A stretch of 64,000 nucleotides of DNA, taken from Deltaproteobacteria bacterium. GTDB taxonomy: Bacteria > Lernaellota > Lernaellaia > JACKCT01. Of the stretch, positions 40,501 through 46,350 are shown piece by piece. The stretch is taken from assembly GCA_020633895.1 (NCBI GenBank), contig JACKCT010000001.1, positions 434,001-498,000 on the forward strand, read 5' to 3'. Both the position numbers and the translations under genes were made by a program. The notes below the pieces were generated by a model, which was not told where the DNA came from, did no database searches, and saw only the letters and a program-made list of their open reading frames with translations. Within the stretch, counting starts at the first letter, position 1. Each line of letters begins with the position of its first letter.

Positions 40501-42182
40501 GCGCGGAGGCGGGGGAGTCGCCGGGAAAATCTGAGACCGATGTCGCGGCGGCGGCGGCCTCGGTCGAGAATGCGCTGCCGCAAGTCGCCGTTCCGCAAAA
40601 TGGAGCGCCGACGGTCGAAATCCACGCGCCGGGCACGAACGGCCATGCGAACGGTTCGACAAACGGCCACGCCAATGGTCGAACAAACGGGCACGGTAAC
40701 GGCGTTGGCCAGCACCACATCGAGGACGTCGCGCCGGTGCAAAAGGCCGACATCGTTCTCGCGCTGCTGCCGCCTTGGGGTGTGAATTTCCCGCCGCTGG
40801 GTATCGCCAGCCTGGCCGCGTCGGCGCGGGACGCGGGCTTCAGCGTTTACGCCCGGGACATGAACATCGAGTGCTTCGATTATTGCGGCGAGTACCTGCG
40901 TTCCTGGTGGGAGCCGGAAAACCTCAAGTATTGGTCGCCGGGCAAGCGTCTGGACGAAGTCTCCGCGTTCATCATGCCCAAGATCGACGCCTTCATCGAG
41001 GACGCCATCCGCCGCCGCCCGCTCGTGGTCGGCCTGTCGACGAACGAATCGAACCTGACCTTCTCCACCCGCGTCGCCAAAAAAATCAAAGAGGCGCTGC
41101 CCGATTGCAAAATCATGTTGGGCGGGCCGGGGGTGGCGTGGCCGGCGGATCGGCAAAAACTCGTCGGCGAGGCCTTCGACGCGTGCATTATCGGCGAGGG
41201 CGAGGACAGCCTGAACCAGGTGCTGACCAAGATGAAGGCCGGTGAGTCGTTGGACGATGTGAGCGGCCTGGAGTGGCTTTCCGGCGAGATCAAGAAGATT
41301 CCCGACAAGGGCGATCTGGTCAAATCGCTGGACGACCTGCCGCTGCCGCTGTTCGACGAGTTCCCGCTGCATATGTATCAGACCAAGCAGTTCCCGCTGA
41401 TGATCGGCCGGGGTTGCACCAACCGATGCACTTTCTGCAACGATCCGCAGATCACCCCGAAGTATCGCTTCAAGTCGCCCGAGCGCGTGCTCGACGAGGT
41501 GATGGCCTACAAGGAGCGCTACGACGCCCACGACTTCCACTTCTGCGATCTGCTCATCAACGCCCACATCCGCAACCTGCGTGACTTCGCCCAGATGGTC
41601 GTCGACAAGGGCGTGCGCATGGCGTACTCGGGGCAGGCGCTGATCAAAAAACAGATGGACGACGAAACGCTGCGTATCATCGCCAAGTCGGGATGCACCA
41701 GCATGGTCTTCGGCGTGGAGAGTTTTTCCGATCGCGTGCTGACCGACATGCGCAAGGGCTATACGGTGCAGCAGGCCAAGGAATGCATCGAGCGGGTGCA
41801 TAACGCGGGGATCAAGGTGATCGTCAATCTGATCGTCGGCTTCCCGACCGAGACGGAGGTGGAATTCCAGGAGACGATCGATTTCCTACGCGAGAACCAC
41901 GGCCTCATCGATTCGATCTCGGCCCTGTCGGCGTGCATCGTGACGGCGCAGTCGGATCTGGAGAAGAATCCGGACAAATACGGCATCGTCCTGCCCAAGC
42001 CCGAGCATTGGTGCCAGTGGTACTCCAAGGACGGCGCCAACACCTACGACGTGCGCCAGGAACGGCTCTATCGCATGCTCGACGTGCTCAATGAGTTGAA
42101 AATCTCCCACGGGATGACGAATCGTTATTTGGAGATGATCGACGAGCGCCAATCGGAAGGTGAGCAACCGGCGGCCCATTGA
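34551..42182 (+). CDS. Giant 2543-residue protein: one radical SAM/SPASM plus four B12-radical SAM modules
   Basis: One uninterrupted frame encodes five radical SAM cores. Residues 1 to about 300 are radical SAM/SPASM: C24-x3-C28-x2-C31, then C225, C245-C246, C292 and C295. Four tandem modules follow, each a B12-type domain and a radical SAM core. Their B12 parts start near 422, 937, 1488 and 2066, with a P-x-W...PPL[GA][LI]A start and a D-x-N-x turn instead of DxHxxG. Their cysteine triplets are 647/651/654, 1158/1162/1165, 1709/1713/1716 and 2289/2293/2296. Modules repeat every 510-580 residues and contain [FY]PxET. Asn-Gly-rich linkers separate some modules (about 359-390 and 2025-2060). 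All five clusters look intact. The product could be a self-contained assembly line or scaffold for successive radical steps; substrate unknown. Confidence 0.93.
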   Translation: MHAHDAKKTILSPEHLMIQTTSRCNSGCVMCPWPDTASAQPQGDMSDALYRRIVDEVREFPDLSRIMLYLMNEPLLDKKLPERVNLMRKARPYDEIYIVTNGLLLDRDLGDRLIDSGLSWLSISIHALEPATYEKITKRKDWAKRREPIERFIDRAMAARGEDFVQINITKVRPHISDEEYNAAAEHWRSLGVQRVDLDDGYISRAGNVEVFGHQRLSTRRTSGCKTIWAYKMAHVLYNGDVLPCCMDWRRKAVFGNVERDGGLLNVWRGQGRHGFLDKLGSGDELPEDFLCVGCEDAIPAEGAETVVINEAKSPPPPKKAAVPVKFVSKSEAAVTYADGTSVAASETIVLAAAPTPAKANGHSNGSSNGSSNSSANGHDNGAAAFDTGSSNPIIATYDAAVDESFRKGGRETEPTDFSKGEVDVVFFAPPPWLTSAPPLGLASITGFLRKMGWRVKVVDGNVRLYHFAGKTHQNLWDWERGPFWEKYDNVAGVFGEELRKMAREVAELRPSVVGVNCVSRKEVAFAIFLDELKKHHPECKVFIGGSGIGHFELRRHVRSIVRDYMDGFLVGEGELMMHKVLTRMRDGRTYDDIPGVATYVLETSEEIFTPQEETPDLGILAPPDYTDFDLSAYSSPSLIVEWSRGCVGRCTFCNINDLWKKVRVKAAEQVVEEIKTLQTRHGTEYFSVVDPMTNNDVDTLEAVCDGLIREKIHIKWSCGMSPNRRLTAEQFRKMAAAGCYRVEYGVESGSDTVLKRMGKEYKAEVAEQMIRDAHNAGIMVVLYLIVGFPGETEEDLQQTIAFLERNAKYISLVRSVNGMVIIHGAPVERKPEVFGIGELDRLEDGWTNRWSAGDNTPELRTERAARVTRKLNDLGIPVEFENVEEVMPNAMLYDKRMDQTKERLAAVEKDLNDLLGLMDKLMRGEPTRQVVGHDQLALVLCPVWGVDSPPLGLAAMAGFVRNQGYEPMVIDFNIELFHKANEKQKPFFEEDSFRHWTDEAGAAKIVAAFTKEIDELVDRLIDSGRSMIGFTIYSANRLFAKEVMRRIKARDPKRVIVVGGRGAHTKNERLLFPRDLVDYFIVGEGETSLIPLMEEVFAGKSGQGLPGVDTYDGFELTGYEPRPRLHDLTLLPPPAYDMLPLDLYRGDEIPVQFSRGCVAHCTFCNDSHKNTGFRSRPGKHMAAEIKQLVEVTGRKRFRFNDLLINGNLEVLEELCDELIAMDLGIKWIALFQPRGDMKDELLFKMAKAGCYTVNMGVEHGSTRILKIMGKGFKVADMERALRQTRAAGINTMLNFIIGYPGETREDVDETIDFIRRNRENICGVTSVNACILLEDSAIERRAIKLGVTYDDYATRDVNWVLGDNTPDERQARLRKFVEFLEAENIPYLVTNLKERAANLDDLSIDDIAAAPANGASNGETHAVPGELTNVDPEQFESVDGFIQTRETGSNIAAYATHGDLGGGHAEDDGFDPAKGEPRWEVIPTDYADVIFIKCPPWGVDVPPLAIAYLSEMCRQDGLKVQAVDLNVKVYNRCHDRGLWDMDRYAEWADPKFFPKTYKDLWEWTGHYLKQIAEHPAPVIGLSTNTANYRFTVETARRLKEMAPEKTIVIGGTGISNSFDVEELTPTDADYLFFGEADMGIAKFVRAVVDKKDPGDIEGLIKVGTEFTYSSVQRAIVEKGLKVANPTMIELNLNEYSSSAVPLLASRGCVRRCTFCNDHQIYQKYRYREAEDVFKDMEWHVKNRGTSHFAFLDLLLNGNMKTLVGFCDLVIESGYKVAWGGQCIVRKEMRADVLQKMAKAGCMSIVYGMESFSDETLKLMRKYYTQELAKRVLTDTKEAGIEPIINIICGFPGETEEDFMQTYNFIKDNPDIVGQVASVSPCLINLGSELFDRYKDFDIRFPEEDGSVKWYTGDKSNTYDIRLRRVMMITELLASRDKHIHTVNIYDNDDKKVMRARDDKARFDRAVASGGSLLGAPLVDGSSRAEAGESPGKSETDVAAAAASVENALPQVAVPQNGAPTVEIHAPGTNGHANGSTNGHANGRTNGHGNGVGQHHIEDVAPVQKADIVLALLPPWGVNFPPLGIASLAASARDAGFSVYARDMNIECFDYCGEYLRSWWEPENLKYWSPGKRLDEVSAFIMPKIDAFIEDAIRRRPLVVGLSTNESNLTFSTRVAKKIKEALPDCKIMLGGPGVAWPADRQKLVGEAFDACIIGEGEDSLNQVLTKMKAGESLDDVSGLEWLSGEIKKIPDKGDLVKSLDDLPLPLFDEFPLHMYQTKQFPLMIGRGCTNRCTFCNDPQITPKYRFKSPERVLDEVMAYKERYDAHDFHFCDLLINAHIRNLRDFAQMVVDKGVRMAYSGQALIKKQMDDETLRIIAKSGCTSMVFGVESFSDRVLTDMRKGYTVQQAKECIERVHNAGIKVIVNLIVGFPTETEVEFQETIDFLRENHGLIDSISALSACIVTAQSDLEKNPDKYGIVLPKPEHWCQWYSKDGANTYDVRQERLYRMLDVLNELKISHGMTNRYLEMIDERQSEGEQPAAH

Positions 42183-42198
42183 TACGTGAGGTGAGATC

Positions 42199-42273
42199 TT
42201 TCAGATCCGCGACCGTCAGGGAGCGGGTTGCCGCGACGAACTAACCCGCTTGCTGACGCGCGCGGTTCTGAAG
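42199..42273. repeat. 75-base intergenic palindrome between convergent genes
   Basis: The arms start tttcagatccgcgaccgtca and end ctgacgcgcgcggttctgaag; they pair with few mismatches. The inner stem is agcgggtt/aacccgct around a short loop. It lies between the giant radical SAM gene and the convergent crcB gene, where it may serve as a two-way terminator, although no T-run follows. The gcgcggttctgaag end resembles gtgcgcggctctgaag in the repeat at 50098-50197, so it probably belongs to the same dispersed family. Confidence 0.7.
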
Positions 42274-42287
42274 CGACGAGACCGCCG

Positions 42288-42671
42288 CTAACTCCCCATC
42301 ATCCTTCCCAGCAAAATCCCCAGCGCGCCCGCGCCCAGGCCGAAGAACAGGTTTGCGCCGATGTTGCCCAGCGCAACGCCCGGCTTGCCGATCTGCACGA
42401 AATGCAGCGTCTCGTAGCTGAAGGTGGAGAAGGTCGTGAACGCGCCGAGGAAGCCGACGGTGACGGCTGTTTTCATGTCGATGGGCATCAATTCCTTGCC
42501 CGCGATGGACGCGGCGAGGATGAAGGCGAGGATGAACGAGCCGACCACGTTGACGATCAGCGTGCTCAAGGCAAGCTTGCCTTCGAAGGCGGTGTAGGCC
42601 CATTTCCCGACGCCGAAGCGAGCCAGGGCGCCGGCCGCGCCGGCCAGGGCAATGTAGACATAGAGCATCAT
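42288..42671 (-). CDS. crcB: Fluoride exporter CrcB/Fluc
   Basis: A small inner-membrane fluoride channel that works as an antiparallel dimer. It has 127 residues and four hydrophobic segments. The family signatures GALARFGVGKWAYTA, GTLIVNVVGSF-like LSTLIVNVVGSFILAF and GFLGAFTTFSTFSYE are clear. The frame is open 57 bases further upstream, but the ATG at 42671 gives the normal family length and the first membrane segment begins right after it. No fluoride riboswitch could be recognised in the 110 bases upstream. Confidence 0.93.
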   Translation of the reverse strand: MMLYVYIALAGAAGALARFGVGKWAYTAFEGKLALSTLIVNVVGSFILAFILAASIAGKELMPIDMKTAVTVGFLGAFTTFSTFSYETLHFVQIGKPGVALGNIGANLFFGLGAGALGILLGRMMGS

Positions 42672-42780
42672 CGTCACATCCCGCGTTGCACGTAAAGCCA
42701 GCCTAAACGTCCGCGACCGATCCGCCAAGACCCGCCGCGAAGGCGTTTGACGCTCGGGTGATTCTCGCTAAATTAACGTC

Positions 42781-44163
42781 ATGGCAAACTCATCCCAGAC
42801 TTTCGATGTTGTCGTCGTTGGCGCCGGTACGGCCGGGGCGGCGGCGGCGTATCATTTCGCGCGCACGGGTCGACGCACCGCGCTTGTGGATCGAGGCAGC
42901 ATGGAGGCGGCGGGGGCGCGATGGGTCAACGGCGTGTCGCCTTGGATGTTCGAAATGTCCGGCATCCCGCTGCCCGAGGGCGAGGAAATCCGCGCCGCGG
43001 ATTTTGCCGTGTCCATTCAGAACGCCTCGCGCACCAAACGCATGGATATCCGCCGGTCGCCCCTGTGGAATATCGATATGCGTCTGCTGGTGGCGCGACT
43101 GCATGCCTTGGGCCGGGGGCAGGGGGTCGCGTTTTTTCCGAGCATGGCGTTGTCGGACCTCGAATTCGACGGCGATCGCCCCGTGGCGGCCAATATGGCG
43201 ACGCAAGACGGCGCGACGGTTCGTTTTGAGGCCGGGCTGTTCGTCGATGCTTCGGGCCTATCCGGAGTCTTGCGAACGCGCGTGCCCGCGTTGGCGTCGG
43301 CGTGTCCCATGCCGGAACGTATCGACCTGTGCGACGCGGCTCAGCAGGTGCGTCGGGTGTTGGATCACCGGGCGGCGGAAGCGTGGCTGAAAAAGCGCGG
43401 TGTTCGCGCGGGCGAGACCGTGTCCTATCTGGGTGTCGACGGCGGATTTTCCACACTCAATGTCGAGGTGGATTTCGACGAGTCGACCGTGGAGTTGCTG
43501 ACCGGCACGATCGCGACGGACGACTACAAACCGGGCTTGCAGCTCATCGAGGAATTCGTCGCCGAGCACGAGTGGATCGGGGAGGAGGTCTTCGGCGGCT
43601 CGGGGCTCATCCCCTTGCGGCGGCCTTACGATCGCTTCGTGTCGCCGGGCGCCGCGCTGATCGGCAACGCGGCTTGCCAGGTGTTCCCGGCCCACGGCAG
43701 CGGCATCGGCACCGGCATGATCGCCGCGAAAATGCTGGCGGAGGCGTGCGAAGGTGTCGAGGACGTGGGCGCGCTGGGGCCGCTGTGGGAATATCAGGCG
43801 ACGTTCATGCGGTCCATCGGCGCGACCAACGCGGCTTACGACGTCTTTCGCAAACTCTCGCAGCGTATCGGCAGTAGTGAACTCGAACAGCTCGTCGGCT
43901 CGCCCCTCATGCCCGCCGTCACCACCATTGCCGCCCTCGACCAACGCATGCCCAAACTCGGGCCCGTGGATCTGGCGAAAATGGCCGCCGGGGCCTTGCA
44001 GCATCCGGGCCTGGTTTTCAAGATGCTCCCCACCGTGATGCGCATGAACACCGTCTATGCCCACTACAAGCTCTATCCCAAGGAGCCGGACATGGACCGC
44101 CTCGCCGCCTGGGCCCGCCGTGCCGATAAGCTCGTCGGCCCCACGCCGACGCATCGGGCATAG
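42781..44163 (+). CDS. FAD-dependent oxidoreductase (geranylgeranyl-reductase/halogenase-like)
   Basis: A 460-residue flavoprotein. The FAD-binding GxGxxG is VVVVGAGTAGAAAAYHFA at residues 10-27, and the second FAD motif is GAALIGNAACQVFPAHGSGIG (about 292-312), as in the geranylgeranyl reductase and tryptophan halogenase group. No halogenase W-x-W-x-I-P motif was seen. The product could reduce isoprenoid chains or oxidise an unknown substrate. It starts 109 bases from the divergent crcB start and has no operon partner. The residue motifs are clear, the substrate is not. Confidence 0.75.
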   Translation: MANSSQTFDVVVVGAGTAGAAAAYHFARTGRRTALVDRGSMEAAGARWVNGVSPWMFEMSGIPLPEGEEIRAADFAVSIQNASRTKRMDIRRSPLWNIDMRLLVARLHALGRGQGVAFFPSMALSDLEFDGDRPVAANMATQDGATVRFEAGLFVDASGLSGVLRTRVPALASACPMPERIDLCDAAQQVRRVLDHRAAEAWLKKRGVRAGETVSYLGVDGGFSTLNVEVDFDESTVELLTGTIATDDYKPGLQLIEEFVAEHEWIGEEVFGGSGLIPLRRPYDRFVSPGAALIGNAACQVFPAHGSGIGTGMIAAKMLAEACEGVEDVGALGPLWEYQATFMRSIGATNAAYDVFRKLSQRIGSSELEQLVGSPLMPAVTTIAALDQRMPKLGPVDLAKMAAGALQHPGLVFKMLPTVMRMNTVYAHYKLYPKEPDMDRLAAWARRADKLVGPTPTHRA

Positions 44164-44182
44164 GCTCAATTTTCATCGGGTG

Positions 44183-44222
44183 AGGCCAAAGAAAAAGGCC
44201 GCGACGCCAAGTCGCAGCCTTT
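44183..44222 (-). terminator. Rho-independent terminator after the tRNA pair
   Basis: The stem aaaggccgcgac (44194-44205) pairs with gtcgcagccttt (44211-44222) around a five-base loop. On the minus strand the stem is followed by the T-rich run ctttttcttt. It lies 11 bases past the tRNA-Glu gene and fits termination of a tRNA-Gln/tRNA-Glu transcript. Confidence 0.8.
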
Positions 44223-44232
44223 GCATTTCGTG

Positions 44233-44305
44233 CAGTCCCAACGGGAATCGAACCCGTGTTTTCGGCGTGAGAGGCCGACGTCCTAGGCCGCTAGACGATG
44301 GGACC
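44233..44305 (-). tRNA. tRNA-Glu (anticodon CTC)
   Basis: The 73-base minus-strand sequence folds as a cloverleaf. Acceptor arms GGTCCCA and TGGGACT pair with a G1-U72 wobble. The D-arm is TCGTCTAGCGGCCTAGGA. Anticodon stem TCGGC/GCCGA carries loop CTCTCAC (anticodon CTC), and T-arm ACGGG/CCCGT has loop TTCGATT. CCA is not encoded. It lies 89 bases downstream of tRNA-Gln on the same strand. Confidence 0.93.
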
Positions 44306-44394
44306 ACAACGCACAATCGATGTGCAAGAAACTCGATGTCGGGGGCGTCCCCGCGTCGGGCTTCCGACGTTCGACCCTCGGGGAGCCAAGACGA

Positions 44395-44465
44395 TTCAGG
44401 GACTAGGATTCGAACCTAGATAACAGGAGTCAGAGTCCTGGGTCTTACCATTAGACGATCCCTGA
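44395..44465 (-). tRNA. tRNA-Gln (anticodon CTG)
   Basis: The minus-strand cloverleaf has acceptor arms TCAGGGA and TCCCTGA and D-arm TCGTCTAATGGTAAGA. Anticodon stem CAGGA/TCCTG carries loop CTCTGAC (anticodon CTG), and T-arm CTAGG/CCTAG has loop TTCGAAT. CCA is not encoded. It is probably cotranscribed with tRNA-Glu. Confidence 0.92.
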
Positions 44466-44538
44466 CCACCAAGTCGCGCACAGGATACGAATTGGCGGAC
44501 CGCTGTCAAGACCGCGCCCCGGCCTCTTCCCGGGAATT

Positions 44539-46350
44539 TCACAAAGAATCCACGACTTCCAAAATGTCCGCCGCGACAAGCAATCCCGAGATGTTGTGCT
44601 GGTTGTAATCGATGCGCGTGAAGCTGCGCAGGGGGTTATGGCGGAAGACGCCCAGGGCCCGCTCCGGGTTGGGGTAGAGATGCACAAACTCGGGGCGGAT
44701 CATGCATCCGATCTGGTAACGCGCCGCCCTTTTGATACCGTCGGCCAGGCGGGTCATCCGTTCCTTGTCGCCAATACGCTGGGCGACGAGCCACGCGGCG
44801 GTGATGCCTTCGCTGCGCGATCCCGCGGGGGTGACGGCCGGCGGCGCGGGGAAGTACCCGCCGTGGTAGTCGCGCTGAGGGTACACGTCGATCCACTGGT
44901 CGGAAAGCATGCCCTCGGCGATTTTGAAGGCGTAGTCGGCGTATTCGGGCTTGGGCGAGACCTGGTGCAATTCCTCCAAGGCCAGCGCCAGCCACGCGTC
45001 CGGCGGCACGTTCCATTCCACGCCGAGCATCCGCCAACGCTCGCCGACCAGGTAATCCGCCGCCTTTTGCACAACCTCCAGGATGTCTTTGCGTTCGGGG
45101 TGAATCTGATGATAGCGGATTAGGCCGACCATCGCCTCGCCGGGGTAATAGATCGACCGACGCGATTTGTAGCTCAGGCCCGGCGCGTCGTGATAGCTCT
45201 CGAAACTGCCGTCCGGGTTTTGCGACAGCATGCAGTGGCGCGCCAGACCCTCCATGATGCGCTCGTCCTCCGGCGTCGTTCCCACGGCGTGGTGCTTTTC
45301 CACGAACGCCATGAGGGCGAGGCCCGAGCCGCCCAGCTTGGCCTGACGATGGTCCTCGACGTAGAGACGCCCGTCGTCGCGAGGGTCGGCGCTGATCTTG
45401 GATTTGAGATAGCGGATGCCCGCGTCGGCGGCCTGGACGTATTTGGGGTCGGGGATCTTTCGATAGAGTTGATAGAGGCTGTAGGTCGTCCCCGCGTGAC
45501 GCAGGATGTTGTAGTCGCGCTTTTCCAGTTTGTCGGTTTCCGGGTTGTATTCGTAGTACCATCGGCCGTTGGAGCGCTGGATGCGCGCGAGAAAGTCCCC
45601 GCCGATGCGGCATGCTTCGCGGATGGCGTTCGCGTCCAAGTCGTGAATCAGTGTCGAGGCTCGGTAGAGGCGGGCGGGCGCGGCGTCGGGGGCCGTACTG
45701 GTATAGCCCTCGTCCAGGAAGCGATGCAGCCCGCCGCCTTCGTCAATGTCGTCGATTTTCGCGCCGCCGCCCTTGTTCAGGCGCTTCAGGGCGGACGCGT
45801 AGCTTAAACCCCGCGCGTGAATCACCGGGCCGGGCAACGCGACGCACGAGCCGTCCCCGCAGGTCATCAGGCCATGCAGGCCGCGCTGGTAGGTGACGCC
45901 GTTTCGCGCCAGATAGTCCACCGACAGCTCCGACGGCCGCCGGACCAGATGCATACTCAAACCGGCGGGCAAAGCGCCCTGGCTTCGCGACTTGGATCTC
46001 AACTTGCCCGCGAGGGACGCGACCGTCGAACGCAGGTCGTCACCCGCCGGTGCGCCGACCATCGTGGGGAAGGACTCGGGTTGGTCCTTGCTGTAGGCCG
46101 CCAGAACGACCGCCGCCACGTCGTCCGGGGTCGCGACCGAGCCGGAAGCGTCGTCCTTGTCGCCCAACACCGCCCAAGCCGTGTTCATCAGACGCGCCGC
46201 GTCCTGATCCGTGATCGACGGCGTCCACGCCGCGTCCGACCGGCCCCACCACACTTCGTGGAAGCTCAGCGAGAGAAACACGCCGAACACCAGCACCGCC
46301 GCCAGGCCCGACCCGGCGAATCGTCCGATTTTCCTCAACCAAGGTGTCAA
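44539..46350 (-). CDS. Membrane-anchored protein with an alpha/alpha-toroid-like domain
   Basis: A 603-residue protein of unknown function. An N-terminal membrane anchor (about 12-32) is followed by a region to about residue 230 without a clear match. From about 240 to the end there are repeated helix pairs with aromatic G-R-W/G-S-F/Y-P-G-E-A motifs (SNGRWYYEYNP, NPDGSFESYHD, SRRSIYYPGEAMVGLIRYH). These are typical of six-hairpin glycosidase, terpene-cyclase or epimerase-like toroids, probably facing the periplasm. Its start overlaps the stop of the upstream protease/barrel gene by four bases, so the two proteins likely act together. Confidence 0.6.
   Translation of the reverse strand: MTPWLRKIGRFAGSGLAAVLVFGVFLSLSFHEVWWGRSDAAWTPSITDQDAARLMNTAWAVLGDKDDASGSVATPDDVAAVVLAAYSKDQPESFPTMVGAPAGDDLRSTVASLAGKLRSKSRSQGALPAGLSMHLVRRPSELSVDYLARNGVTYQRGLHGLMTCGDGSCVALPGPVIHARGLSYASALKRLNKGGGAKIDDIDEGGGLHRFLDEGYTSTAPDAAPARLYRASTLIHDLDANAIREACRIGGDFLARIQRSNGRWYYEYNPETDKLEKRDYNILRHAGTTYSLYQLYRKIPDPKYVQAADAGIRYLKSKISADPRDDGRLYVEDHRQAKLGGSGLALMAFVEKHHAVGTTPEDERIMEGLARHCMLSQNPDGSFESYHDAPGLSYKSRRSIYYPGEAMVGLIRYHQIHPERKDILEVVQKAADYLVGERWRMLGVEWNVPPDAWLALALEELHQVSPKPEYADYAFKIAEGMLSDQWIDVYPQRDYHGGYFPAPPAVTPAGSRSEGITAAWLVAQRIGDKERMTRLADGIKRAARYQIGCMIRPEFVHLYPNPERALGVFRHNPLRSFTRIDYNQHNISGLLVAADILEVVDSL

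Noticed and set aside
42228-42695. Plus-strand open frame opposite crcB
   Set aside because: Antisense to a clear CrcB gene; the composition is a mirror of membrane codons and there is no domain.
42672-42780. Fluoride riboswitch upstream of crcB
   Set aside because: The conserved GGNGATGG...CGCC pseudoknot pattern of the crcB motif could not be found in the leader.
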